A stretch of DNA of 64,000 nucleotides from Aureibaculum luteum (lineage in GTDB: Bacteria > Bacteroidota > Bacteroidia > Flavobacteriales > Flavobacteriaceae), in the NCBI RefSeq assembly GCF_003449015.1, contig NZ_QRGD01000003.1, positions 372,001-436,000 on the forward strand. Direction: 5' to 3'. The position numbers and the translations under genes were made by a program. Below are positions 53,127 to 61,616 of the stretch, one piece after another; the first letter of the stretch is position 1; each line of letters opens with the position of its first letter. The notes beneath the pieces are model-generated. The model made no database searches, was not told the DNA's origin, and was given only the letters and a program-made list of their open reading frames with translations.

Positions 53127-55262
53127 ATGATTCAAAAAATTTTTCTCCTATCATTATGCAGTATTCTGATGATTAACTGCACTAGTCAAAATAAAGAAGA
53201 GATGACAAAACATAAGTACACTAACAGTCTTATCAATGAAACTAGCCCCTATTTATTACAACATGCTCACAACCCTGTTGATTGGCACGCATGGAATGAT
53301 GAAACGTTGGAATTGGCTAAAAAGGAAAACAAACTTATTTTAATTTCCATTGGTTATGCGGCATGTCATTGGTGCCATGTGATGGAACACGAAAGTTTTG
53401 AAGACTCTACAGTTGCAAAACTTATGAATCAAAATTTTATCAATGTAAAAGTTGACCGAGAAGAAAGACCTGATGTTGATCAAGTATATATGAATGCTGT
53501 GCAATTAATGACAGGAAGTGGTGGCTGGCCTTTAAACTGTATCGCCTTACCTGATGGTAGACCAGTTTGGGGTGGCACTTATTTTCCGAAAGAAAACTGG
53601 GTAAGTGCCTTGGAACAAATTACAAAACTCTACAAGGAAGATCCTGAAAAAATGGAAGAGTATGCTACGCAATTAACTACTGGTGTGCAGCAATCGGACT
53701 TGGTTACCATAAATACCTCCGAAAAAGAATACTCTACCATTGAATTAGACACCATTGTTGAGAATTGGAAGAAATATATGGATACGGACCTTGGCGGTAA
53801 CGTAGGTGCTCCTAAATTTCCTATGCCTAACAATTATCAATTTCTATTGAGATATGCAGTTCAAAATGCTGACGATAAAATAATGGATTATGTAAATACC
53901 ACGTTAACAAATATGGCGTATGGCGGTTTATACGATCAAGTTGGTGGTGGTTTTGCTCGCTATTCAGTAGATTCTAAATGGCACATTCCTCATTTTGAAA
54001 AAATGCTTTATGATAATGGCCAATTGGTAAGTTTGTATTCAAATGCATACTTGGTTACTAAAAACCCTTTATATAAAGAGATTGTTTATGAAACCACAGC
54101 TTTTGTAGAGCGTGAATTAATGGACAAAACAGGTGCTTTTTACTCTTCACTTGATGCGGATAGTAAGAATGAAAAAGGTGAATTAGAAGAAGGTGTCTTT
54201 TATGTTTGGAAAAAAGAAGAGTTAAAAAACATTCTTAATCTCGAAGGCTCGGGAGATTTCGATTTATTTGCTGCCTATTACAATATTAAGGATGCTTTTA
54301 AATGGGAAAACGAAACGTACCATTTGAATCGAATAGAAACAAATGATGACATTTTAGAAAATTTTCAAATCTCTAAAGAGAATCTTTCCAAAAAAGTAAC
54401 TATCTGGAAAGAGACCTTACTTAAAGCCAGAAGTAAAAAAGACCGTCCACGTTTAGATGATAAAATACTTACAGAATGGAATGCATTAATGCTTAAGGGT
54501 TATGTTGATGCTTATCGTGTCTTTGATGACAAGCGTTTTTTAGAAAGAGCACTAAAAACGGCTAATTTTATTGACAAAACACAGCATAAGGCAGATGGTA
54601 GTTTATTCAGAAATTACAAGAATGGAAAAAGTAGCATTAATGCTTATTTAATTGATTATGCCACAACAATTGACGCATTTATTAATCTTTATGAAGTTAC
54701 TCTTGATGAGCAATGGTTAAATGACGCAAAAAAAATGACCGATTATTGTTATGATCATTTTTATGATGACAAGAGTCAAATGTTTTTCTTTACCTCTGAT
54801 GAAGATAAACAATTAGTAACTCGAAAAATTGAAACCGACGATAATGTGATTCCGTCTTCAAATTCAATTATGGCAAATAATTTATTCAAACTCGGACATT
54901 ATTTTGCCAACCCAACCTATGCTAAAAATGCCAATCAAATGTTGCATAATGTTAAAGAGAAAGCATCAAAATATGCAGGTGGGGCATCCAATTGGTTGTT
55001 ATTATATTCAAATTTTATAGGTGATTTTTATGAAGTAGCCATAGTTGGTGAAGATGCGTTAGAAAAATTAAAAGAATTTAATAAGAAATATATTCCAAAT
55101 AAGTTAATCGTTGGTAGTACTGTCGATAGTAAAATGCCTTTATTAGAATATAAGTATTCAAAAAATGAAACCACTTTTTATGTCTGTATAGATGGTACTT
55201 GTCAATTGCCTGTTAATGAAACGGCAAAAGCACTTCAACAAATTAAAATACTTTTAAAATGA
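53127..55262 (+). CDS. Lipoprotein version of the thioredoxin-domain YyaL/SSP411 family (DUF255)
   Basis: 711 residues. The DUF255 thioredoxin-like domain has [17 protein letters not shown] (CxxC) and [17 protein letters not shown], and the C-terminal (alpha/alpha)6-like domain has [57 protein letters not shown] and [12 protein letters not shown]. The N terminus has a lipobox (CSILMINC), so this member is predicted to be exported and acylated, unlike most relatives, which are cytosolic. Catalytic role of the family is unproven. It overlaps DUF1304 by 4 bp (ATGA). Confidence 0.9.
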   Translation: MIQKIFLLSLCSILMINCTSQNKEEMTKHKYTNSLINETSPYLLQHAHNPVDWHAWNDETLELAKKENKLILISIGYAACHWCHVMEHESFEDSTVAKLMNQNFINVKVDREERPDVDQVYMNAVQLMTGSGGWPLNCIALPDGRPVWGGTYFPKENWVSALEQITKLYKEDPEKMEEYATQLTTGVQQSDLVTINTSEKEYSTIELDTIVENWKKYMDTDLGGNVGAPKFPMPNNYQFLLRYAVQNADDKIMDYVNTTLTNMAYGGLYDQVGGGFARYSVDSKWHIPHFEKMLYDNGQLVSLYSNAYLVTKNPLYKEIVYETTAFVERELMDKTGAFYSSLDADSKNEKGELEEGVFYVWKKEELKNILNLEGSGDFDLFAAYYNIKDAFKWENETYHLNRIETNDDILENFQISKENLSKKVTIWKETLLKARSKKDRPRLDDKILTEWNALMLKGYVDAYRVFDDKRFLERALKTANFIDKTQHKADGSLFRNYKNGKSSINAYLIDYATTIDAFINLYEVTLDEQWLNDAKKMTDYCYDHFYDDKSQMFFFTSDEDKQLVTRKIETDDNVIPSSNSIMANNLFKLGHYFANPTYAKNANQMLHNVKEKASKYAGGASNWLLLYSNFIGDFYEVAIVGEDALEKLKEFNKKYIPNKLIVGSTVDSKMPLLEYKYSKNETTFYVCIDGTCQLPVNETAKALQQIKILLK

Positions 55263-55618
55263 GAACGGTTCAAATAGTTTTAATTACACTGGTGGCTCTA
55301 TTGCATTTCTATTTTCTAATATTAGAAATGTTTTTATGGACAACACCTAGGGCACTGAAAGCTTTTGGGCTATCCATTGAATTTGCTAAACAAACTGTGG
55401 TATTGGCAGCCAATCAAGGTTTATATAATGGTTTTTTAGCGGCTGGCCTTGTGTGGTCACTCGTAAACAAAAATTTTCCTGACCAAATTGCAATATTCTT
55501 TTTATCTTGCGTCATTATTGCGGGTATCTACGGTGCTTATTCAACAAAGAAAATAAAACTATTTTATATTCAAGGGGTACCAGCTGTTCTTGCATTAATT
55601 ACAATTCTTTTCACTTAA
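55259..55618 (+). CDS. DUF1304 family membrane protein
   Basis: 119 residues with four predicted membrane helices (about 5-25, 50-68, 78-95, 100-118). [38 protein letters not shown] and [10 protein letters not shown] match DUF1304. Function unknown. Its ATG overlaps the stop of the YyaL-like gene, so translation is probably coupled. Confidence 0.88.
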   Translation: MRTVQIVLITLVALLHFYFLILEMFLWTTPRALKAFGLSIEFAKQTVVLAANQGLYNGFLAAGLVWSLVNKNFPDQIAIFFLSCVIIAGIYGAYSTKKIKLFYIQGVPAVLALITILFT

Positions 55619-55633
55619 CAAATAAAACTAAAT

Positions 55634-56446
55634 ATGGATTTTGACAGTATTTTTGCGAGTATCACAACCTTCTTAGCTACTTATGGTTTCAGTATCATTG
55701 GAGCTATAGTTATATGGATAGTTGGTTCTTGGGTTATAAAAAAATTAATGAAGACTGTAGCCGGTGTAATGGCTAAAAAAGATTATGATGAAAGTCTACA
55801 AAAATTCTTAACAAACTTAATAGGTTGGGCATTAAAAATAATCTTAATTATTACCATTTTAGGTATTTTAGGTATTCCAACCGCATCTTTCGCTGCTATT
55901 TTAGCTGCAGCTGGTTTAGCTATAGGTTTAGCTCTTCAAGGTTCACTTGCTAATTTTGCTGGTGGAGTATTGTTAATGATTTTCAAGCCCATTAAAATTG
56001 GAGACTTAATAGAAGCTCAAGGAGAAATTGGGGTAGTAAAAGAAATTCAAATTTTTACCACTAAAATTATCACACCTGATAACAAATTAGTAATTATACC
56101 GAATGGTACTTTATCAAATGGCAACATCGTTAATTTTACGGAAGAAGGTCAATTAAGAGTTGATCTTACCATTGGTGTATCATACGATGCTGATATCAAA
56201 CAAACAAAAGAGGTTTTACTTTCAGTTTTAACGTCTAATGATAAAGTATTATCTGATCCTGCACCTTCAGTAAACGTTTCTGAATTAGCGGACAGTTCTG
56301 TTAATTTTGCGGTTAGACCATGGTGTACACCAGCAAATTATTGGGACGTATATTTTGGTACAATGGAAAATGTAAAATTAGCCTTAGATAAAGCTGGTAT
56401 TGAAATACCTTATCCACATGCTGTTGAAATACAAAAGAAAGGATAA
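55634..56446 (+). CDS. MscS family mechanosensitive ion channel
   Basis: 270 residues with three membrane helices (about 12-32, 60-80, 88-110). The pore helix reads AILAAAGLAIGLALQGSLANFAGGVLLMIFKPIKIGDLIE, typical of MscS, followed by the beta domain (IITPDNKLVIIPNGTLSNGNIVN) and the mixed C-terminal domain. It releases solutes on osmotic downshock. The stop codon directly abuts that of tsaB on the other strand; a terminator lies inside the tsaB coding region. Confidence 0.93.
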   Translation: MDFDSIFASITTFLATYGFSIIGAIVIWIVGSWVIKKLMKTVAGVMAKKDYDESLQKFLTNLIGWALKIILIITILGILGIPTASFAAILAAAGLAIGLALQGSLANFAGGVLLMIFKPIKIGDLIEAQGEIGVVKEIQIFTTKIITPDNKLVIIPNGTLSNGNIVNFTEEGQLRVDLTIGVSYDADIKQTKEVLLSVLTSNDKVLSDPAPSVNVSELADSSVNFAVRPWCTPANYWDVYFGTMENVKLALDKAGIEIPYPHAVEIQKKG

Positions 56447-57121
56447 TTATTTCTTTGACTTTGTAACCATAAAATCTTTTAAATAAAAAGGTTCAAAATA
56501 AGCGACATCTTCGGTGTCGCTTATTTTATACTTATCAAAAGAAAGTTGAGCCATTTGTTTCGCTGAGGGAAAATATCCGTCAAGAAAAATAGCATTATTA
56601 TTTTTCAATATTGTTTTGCATTTATCAGCCCCATCACCTAAAAAATATACATTCCCCTTACTTAAATATTCTGAAAACGAATTCTCGGTAATGACCTCCG
56701 CTTTAATTTCTCTAATTTGATTGTGGTTATGATTATAAACAGCACTGTAAACCTCCATCCTTCTCGCATCTAACATGGGTACAATTACGGCACCTTTATC
56801 AACGGTAAAGGCATTAGACAATGCCGTTAAAGTAGAAACAGCAATTAACGGTTTATCTAAAGAGAAACACAACCCTTTAGCAGTCGAAACTCCTATACGT
56901 AATCCTGTGTAAGAACCAGGCCCTTTGCTAACCGCAATGGCATCTATGTCACTTATTGATTTTCCGCCCTCTGAAAGGATGTTTTTGATTAAAAGGTGTA
57001 ATTGCTCACCATGAGAATAGTTACCGTCATTTACTTCATTTAACGCAAGTAACACGCCATTTTCGGCTAAGCTAACAGAGCAATTTTTGGTTGCCGTTTC
57101 TATGTTTAGTATTAAAGACAA
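56447..57121 (-). CDS. tsaB: tRNA threonylcarbamoyladenosine biosynthesis protein TsaB
   Basis: 224 residues. LILNIETATKNCSVSLAENG, the AVSKGPGSYTGLRIGVSTAKGLCFSLDKPLIAVSTL run and PMLDARRMEVYSAVY match TsaB. With TsaD and TsaE it makes the t6A modification of tRNAs reading ANN codons. The start codon is TTG, since the conserved N terminus begins exactly there and no ATG precedes it in frame. Confidence 0.93.
   Translation of the reverse strand: MSLILNIETATKNCSVSLAENGVLLALNEVNDGNYSHGEQLHLLIKNILSEGGKSISDIDAIAVSKGPGSYTGLRIGVSTAKGLCFSLDKPLIAVSTLTALSNAFTVDKGAVIVPMLDARRMEVYSAVYNHNHNQIREIKAEVITENSFSEYLSKGNVYFLGDGADKCKTILKNNNAIFLDGYFPSAKQMAQLSFDKYKISDTEDVAYFEPFYLKDFMVTKSKK
56497..56525 (+). terminator. 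Probable terminator of mscS inside the tsaB coding region
   Basis: AATAAGCGAC pairs with GTCGCTTATT, closed by the stable C(TTCG)G tetraloop with one bulged base; the tail is ATTTTATA-like. It starts 50 bp after the mscS stop codon, opposite tsaB codons. Confidence 0.5.
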
Positions 57122-57169
57122 ATTTTTAATTTAATTGGCAAAGATAAACTTTTGATGATTAATAAAACA

Positions 57170-57204
57170 AAATTCCAAACTCCTCTAATAGGAATTTGGA
57201 ATTT
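57170..57204 (-). terminator. Terminator of the TolC-family gene
   Basis: AAATTCCAAA pairs with TTTGGAATTT, and an inner TCCT/AGGA pairing extends the hairpin. On the minus strand TTTTGTTTTATT follows. It lies 24 bp after the tolC stop codon. Confidence 0.8.
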
Positions 57205-57228
57205 ATGATTTAAAATTTTAGATATTAT

Positions 57229-58566
57229 TTATTCCAAAACGATTTCTTCACCAAAATAGAATTCTAATACTTTAGTTTTAAAGACATAATCGTATTTAGC
57301 TCTAATTAAAGTGGATTCAGCATCTACTAGTCTGCTTCGAACTTGATCAAAATCAAAAGAGGTCATGGCCCCTAAGCTATATCTTTGTTCCGCATTTTTA
57401 AAAGCTTCGTTTTGAGCGTTTAAAGATATATTGGCAACCTCATACGATTTTGCCGCTGCCTTAGAATCTAAAAAAGCTCTTTCAATGGTTTCTTTTAATT
57501 GTAATTTTTGGTCTTCTAAGTCAATCTCACTCATTTTTTGACTGATAATTGACCTGTTTACGTTAGCCTTTGTCTGATTTCTATTAAATATAGGGATGTT
57601 TAAAGACAATCCTCCTCCATACTGAAATCTGTCACTAAACTGATTTGAAAATCCTGTATTTACTTGACTTGGTAATAAATTATTAAATTGATAAAAATAG
57701 GATGTACTTGCACCTAATGAATAAGTTAGCGAAGGAAGATATGCTCCTTTTGCTAATTTAATTCCCAATTCTGCATTATCAACAGCTAGTTTTGCTCTTG
57801 CTATTTCCGCTCTATTCTCCAATGCTTTTTCATAAACCATTGTTGAATTATCATATAAAGTAGCAATAGACGGTGAACCAACATCAACTTTTGCTACATC
57901 AAAACCATCTGTATCTACCTGTAATAATTGGGCTAACGATAACAGAGCTAAATCTAAGGCATTTTCTTGTGTAACCACATTCTGAGCATCAGCTGCTGCC
58001 GTTGATTCTGCATCTAGTAAATCACCCTTTGGTTTTACACCAGCATCAACTTGTGCCTGTGTAGCTTCAATCTGTTTTGTACTGATTTCATACTGATTTT
58101 GAGCAACTTCTAAATTCTCCTTAGCAAATAAAATATTAAGATATGCATTCACAACAAATAATGAAATATCATCTTCAATTTTTTGCAAATCTAATTTACT
58201 TGCCTCAACCCCTAATTGAGCTTGCTTATAAGTCAATAAATTTCTATAACCATTAAAAATAGTACCTCCAGTTGATAAACTAAAAGATGTGCTAAAATTA
58301 TTGGTGTTTTTTAAAATCCCCTCTTGATCAGGAGAAAGACCAGAACTAAAGTTACCACTTGAAGATGCCCCTAAATTAGGTAAAAAGTTACCTTTTGCAC
58401 TTATGACATCAACATCGCTCATTTCAACTAACTTCTTATTCCTTTTTATGCTGATATTATTTTCTAAAGCATGTTCTATACATTCATTTAATGTCCATTC
58501 TTTATCTTGAGCAAAAGAAGTTGCTACAACAAGGAGTGCGGTTAAAACACTTAATCTGATTTTCAT
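57229..58566 (-). CDS. TolC family outer membrane efflux protein
   Basis: 445 residues: signal peptide ending ATSFAQ, then two outer-membrane factor repeats with WTLNECIEHALENNISIKRNKK, ANLNILFAKENLEVAQNQYEIS-like helices and QVDAGVKPKGDLLDAEST. TolC proteins form the outer-membrane exit duct for efflux or type I secretion. No periplasmic adaptor, RND pump or ABC transporter gene lies in the neighbourhood, so its inner-membrane partner must be encoded elsewhere. Confidence 0.92.
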   Translation of the reverse strand: MKIRLSVLTALLVVATSFAQDKEWTLNECIEHALENNISIKRNKKLVEMSDVDVISAKGNFLPNLGASSSGNFSSGLSPDQEGILKNTNNFSTSFSLSTGGTIFNGYRNLLTYKQAQLGVEASKLDLQKIEDDISLFVVNAYLNILFAKENLEVAQNQYEISTKQIEATQAQVDAGVKPKGDLLDAESTAAADAQNVVTQENALDLALLSLAQLLQVDTDGFDVAKVDVGSPSIATLYDNSTMVYEKALENRAEIARAKLAVDNAELGIKLAKGAYLPSLTYSLGASTSYFYQFNNLLPSQVNTGFSNQFSDRFQYGGGLSLNIPIFNRNQTKANVNRSIISQKMSEIDLEDQKLQLKETIERAFLDSKAAAKSYEVANISLNAQNEAFKNAEQRYSLGAMTSFDFDQVRSRLVDAESTLIRAKYDYVFKTKVLEFYFGEEIVLE

Positions 58567-58709
58567 AAGTTTATAATTTTATTGACCCTTATTGTTCACA
58601 TGGCAAGCCATAATTACCACTTAGATTTAAAATCTAAATTCTAGTTATGCTGTTTCATAAAACAATTGTTTCTAAAGGCTGATTCTACTGATTTTTTATA
58701 TATGACGAA

Positions 58710-58717
58710 CAAAAGTA
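58710..58717 (-). promoter_or_regulatory. Probable -7 box of the TolC-family gene
   Basis: TACTTTTG on the minus strand matches TAnnTTTG exactly. It lies about 145 bp before the start codon, leaving a long AT-rich leader. No clear -33 TTG at 19 bp. Confidence 0.4.
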
Positions 58718-58756
58718 AAACTTGTTACACTTAAACACTCTTAATGTATAATTAAT

Positions 58757-58963
58757 TTATCCTTTTTTCATTTTTTTATATAGAAAATATCCTGCAACAC
58801 CTACTAAGATATATGGAAAAGCCATAAGGTATACAATACCATTATTCAATCCCTCAGCCATTTCCGCATCACCAGACTCTACAACAGCCTTACACATAGC
58901 ACATTGAGCACTAACCATTTGAGTAGCTATTAAAAAGAATACTATGAATAATTTATTTCTCAT
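58757..58963 (-). CDS. Small membrane protein with CxxC motif next to the oxidase assembly genes
   Basis: 68 residues: signal-like segment ending MVSAQ, then CAMCKAVVESGD, and one membrane helix (about 43-62) followed by a basic tail (KKMKKG). The Cys-x-x-Cys would lie on the periplasmic side. The ATG at 58963 is used; six codons upstream only a TTG is available. It follows SCO and DUF420 genes on the same strand, so a part in copper handling or oxidase assembly is possible, but this is inference from position. Confidence 0.6.
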   Translation of the reverse strand: MRNKLFIVFFLIATQMVSAQCAMCKAVVESGDAEMAEGLNNGIVYLMAFPYILVGVAGYFLYKKMKKG

Positions 58964-58994
58964 AAATTGATTTTTATTCAACTAAAAAACGGGA

Positions 58995-59157
58995 TCAATT
59001 CGATTTACCAATTTTTCTTTGCTTTATTCATTTTATCGATAAAATTCGATGTTTCACTTCTTTAGTGTTGTTTGCAAAAAAATAACTGCCCCGCTATATA
59101 CTGAACAAGTTCAGCATAAGTACAGGTTCAATTCTATTTACCAATTTTTCTTTGCTT
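58995..59157. repeat. Pair of 30-bp direct repeats, 133 bp apart, one mismatch
   Basis: The copies at 58995-59024 and 59128-59157 begin TCAATTC and end TTTCTTTGCTT and differ only at their eighth base (G in the first, T in the second). They bracket the 14-bp palindrome at 59101-59114. The gap between DUF420 and the small CxxC gene contains nothing else. Confidence 0.8.
59101..59114. repeat. Palindrome CTGAAC-AA-GTTCAG, degenerate dispersed repeat
   Basis: A perfect 6-bp inverted repeat. It resembles the CTGAAACAAGTTCAG-type palindromes that are scattered between genes in many Flavobacteriaceae. This is a recollection of the pattern, not a search result. Confidence 0.5.
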
Positions 59158-59176
59158 CGCTCAAAAAACTGGAACC

Positions 59177-59695
59177 TCATTGATAATAAGGCGAAATCAT
59201 CAAATAAACCACCACTCCCGATACGGCAACATAAAGCCATAAGGGAAATGTAAATTTCGCAATTTTTTTATGTTTTTCAAAATTATTAGTAATTGCTCTT
59301 ACATAGGTAATTAATACAAATGGTATTACAATTATAGATAGTAAAATATGTGTCAATAGAATAAACAAATACACATACTTTATTGCACCTTCTCCACCAT
59401 ATTTAGTAGAGTCTGAGGTCATGTGATATAAAACATACAATACCAAAAAAATAACAGAACATAATATGGCCGTTTTCATAAGACCTTCATGTAAATTTCT
59501 TTTATTATTTTTAATAGCCCAGACCGCCACTATTAATACCAATGCAGTAAATGCATTGATTGAAGCGTAAATAGGTGGTAAAAAAACAGGTAATTCCACA
59601 TCTATTTTAACGTTAAATAACCCAGCAACTGCCAGTGGAATAACTACGGACAACACAACAATCCATTTATTATATTTATTTGATGTTTGCTCCAT
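59177..59695 (-). CDS. DUF420 family membrane protein, oxidase assembly type
   Basis: 172 residues with about five membrane helices (about 11-30, 35-55, 70-92, 108-132, 145-165). The family has conserved His residues in membrane helices: HEGLMKTAILCSVIFLVLYVLYHMTSDSTKYGG and FILLTHILLSIIVIPFVLITY are here. DUF420 proteins (CtaM in Firmicutes) help aa3-type oxidase assembly. Its ATG overlaps the SCO gene stop (TAATG). Confidence 0.87.
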   Translation of the reverse strand: MEQTSNKYNKWIVVLSVVIPLAVAGLFNVKIDVELPVFLPPIYASINAFTALVLIVAVWAIKNNKRNLHEGLMKTAILCSVIFLVLYVLYHMTSDSTKYGGEGAIKYVYLFILLTHILLSIIVIPFVLITYVRAITNNFEKHKKIAKFTFPLWLYVAVSGVVVYLMISPYYQ

Positions 59696-60327
59696 TATTC
59701 ATTTAATAAAATAGTAATATCTTCTTTTAACATTTGAACCTGTTCAGCATCCAATCCATCATAAAACTTTATCGGATTTTCAAATTCACCTGATGTAACT
59801 GTCCTTGATCTTATAAATCCATTTTTATCTACCAAGGCAAATAATCCAGAATGTTCAAACCCACCTTCTGCTTCTTCATTTTCTCCAGCATATAGCTTAA
59901 ACCCTTTATTGGCAAAATCATAAATCACATCTTTATCTCCAGTTAAAAATTGCCAATTTTTTAGCGTTACATTATGTTTTTCTGCATACTTTTTTAAAGT
60001 TTCAGGAGTATCTCTCTTTGGGTCAATGGTTATTGATGCCATACCGAAATTAGGATTACCATAAAACTCATCTTGTATTTTAAGCATACTTTGATGCATT
60101 TTTGGACAAATAGTTGGACAAGAGGTAAAGAAAAATTCTACGACATAAACTTTATTCTTAAAATTTTCATTTGAAATTTCTTTGCTATTCTGATTGGTAA
60201 ACTTAAAATCAGGTACTTTCTCAAATGTTAACAATGTAGTTGGTGATAATCTATTTACAATTTTAGGCACCGCCCAAATGCCAAAAACCAATACTATAAA
60301 TGCAATACCTATGTATGTTTTTTTCAT
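59695..60327 (-). CDS. SCO1/SenC family copper protein
   Basis: 210 residues: N-terminal membrane anchor (about 5-22), then a thioredoxin fold with the copper-binding FFFTSCPTICPKMH (CxxxC) and the distal His in GFEHSGLFALVDKNG. SCO proteins deliver copper to the CuA site of subunit II of cytochrome oxidase. It is translated together with DUF420. It is followed upstream by a related protein lacking the copper ligands. Confidence 0.95.
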   Translation of the reverse strand: MKKTYIGIAFIVLVFGIWAVPKIVNRLSPTTLLTFEKVPDFKFTNQNSKEISNENFKNKVYVVEFFFTSCPTICPKMHQSMLKIQDEFYGNPNFGMASITIDPKRDTPETLKKYAEKHNVTLKNWQFLTGDKDVIYDFANKGFKLYAGENEEAEGGFEHSGLFALVDKNGFIRSRTVTSGEFENPIKFYDGLDAEQVQMLKEDITILLNE

Positions 60328-60362
60328 AATTTACAATCTAAACTCGTCGAAAAAACACCCCT

Positions 60363-60379
60363 AATGAGCTACGCTCATT
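60363..60379. repeat. Palindrome AATGAGC-TAC-GCTCATT in a gap of dispersed-repeat type
   Basis: A perfect 7-bp inverted repeat with a 3-nt loop. Nearby CTCAAGGTGACC and CTCGTCGAA resemble pieces of the intergenic repeats of flavobacterial genomes. No T-run follows on either strand. Confidence 0.45.
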
Positions 60380-60418
60380 ATCCTCAAGGTGACCATTTTT
60401 TCTAATAACACTTTTTAC

Positions 60419-61063
60419 TTAAATTTCTCTGTTGTTCTTTTTTAATGCCATTCTATATTCTGCAATTAAAACTTTTACATCATCTACCATTTTTCCATGT
60501 ATTGGTGCTACTGTTTCAGCATTATACCCATACATTAATCCATTATCTTCATCATCCGTTCTTCCACGTAAATATCTATCCTTATCAATTATAAATGCAT
60601 ATGGAGAATAGCCATTTGCATCAATTTTAAGGTCGGTCTTTAAACTATTGAACAATCCTTCTATTTGTTCTTGGCTACCATATAAGAAATTCCACTTTTG
60701 CATATCAGTAGTTACCTTCAATTGCTTTACGAGTTCAGCTACTTGACTAGAAGAACCTTCTTTCAATACGACAATGAATTGAAAATCTTTAAACTTATAA
60801 AAGTGTTTGTATATTTTCTCATTTAGGTTTAACGCATTATTCTTTACCGTTTGCAAATCGTTCCCTAAAAAACTGAGCACTGTAATTTTACCATCTAAAG
60901 ATATGGAAGCTCCTGTGCTTGTTTTAAATTCAGTTACATCACCAATTTCCTTATTCAGCACGGGTAGTTTAGCAAACTTATTGGTACCAGTCAATAGCAG
61001 TAGATAAAAGACCAATGGCATAATAAAAAGCCCCACTAAAATCCAAAATTTCTTTGATTTCAT
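60419..61063 (-). CDS. SCO-like membrane-anchored thioredoxin-fold protein without cysteines
   Basis: 214 residues: membrane helix at about 7-27, then a domain that follows the SCO layout (GKITVLSFLGNDLQTVKNNALNLNEKIYKHF, then a strand FQFIVVL, WNFLYGSQEQIEGLF, and PYAFIIDKDRYLRGR). There is no Cys in the whole protein, and the His that binds copper in SCO is replaced near SPYAFIID. It may be a structural or regulatory relative acting in the same assembly path. A terminator upstream (61202-61223) separates it from the oxidase subunit genes, so it may start a second unit with SCO. Confidence 0.7.
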   Translation of the reverse strand: MKSKKFWILVGLFIMPLVFYLLLLTGTNKFAKLPVLNKEIGDVTEFKTSTGASISLDGKITVLSFLGNDLQTVKNNALNLNEKIYKHFYKFKDFQFIVVLKEGSSSQVAELVKQLKVTTDMQKWNFLYGSQEQIEGLFNSLKTDLKIDANGYSPYAFIIDKDRYLRGRTDDEDNGLMYGYNAETVAPIHGKMVDDVKVLIAEYRMALKKNNREI

Positions 61064-61201
61064 CAGTATTACTTATTGTTTATTTAAGGTCAAAAGGAAT
61101 GTCAATCTTAACATTTTTGTTCTTTCTAAAAAAGAAAACCGACATTTCGAACCTATCAATTAATTTGATAACACAAAATTACGGTTCTTTAGCGTATAAA
61201 A

Positions 61202-61223
61202 AAAGCGGTTTAAAAACCGCTTT
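61202..61223 (-). terminator. Terminator after the oxidase subunit genes
   Basis: AAAGCGGTT pairs with AACCGCTTT around TAAA; on the minus strand the stem runs into seven T residues. It lies 24 bp after the subunit IV stop codon. Confidence 0.85.
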
Positions 61224-61247
61224 ATATAATTTATATGTTACTAAAAT

Positions 61248-61607
61248 TTAGTAGCTCCATTTTGTGTAGTTACTCATCACATCTCCAATATACCCTCCTT
61301 CAATCAACAATAAAGTTGCTAAATAACAAATTAAAAATACTGTTGTCCAAACGATGGCTCTACGTAAACCCGACTTCTCTTGCTTCAGGTGCATAAAATA
61401 CCAAGCGATACCATATGCTTTTACCAATGTAAGTATTAAGAAAATCCAATTTAATAAACTTGTTCCTAAAAAAATAGTCAGGTGTAAGCCTTTTGGTTTT
61501 AAAATACCTAAGATTACTTCAACAATTGTAATTAGAGATAATGCTCCAAATACTTTCCATATTAATCCAACGTGCGATTCGTGTTCGTGTTCTTGATCGT
61601 GTGCCAT
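61248..61607 (-). CDS. Cytochrome c oxidase subunit IV family protein
   Basis: 119 residues with three membrane helices (about 12-32, 38-70, 83-105). The N terminus is His- and Glu-rich (AHDQEHEHESH), then GLIWKVFGALSLITIVEVILG and WYFMHLKQEKSGLRRAIVWT, as in CyoD/caa3-type subunit IV. It stabilises the oxidase complex. Nine bases after subunit III. Confidence 0.88.
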   Translation of the reverse strand: MAHDQEHEHESHVGLIWKVFGALSLITIVEVILGILKPKGLHLTIFLGTSLLNWIFLILTLVKAYGIAWYFMHLKQEKSGLRRAIVWTTVFLICYLATLLLIEGGYIGDVMSNYTKWSY

Positions 61608-61616
61608 ATTATTTTT

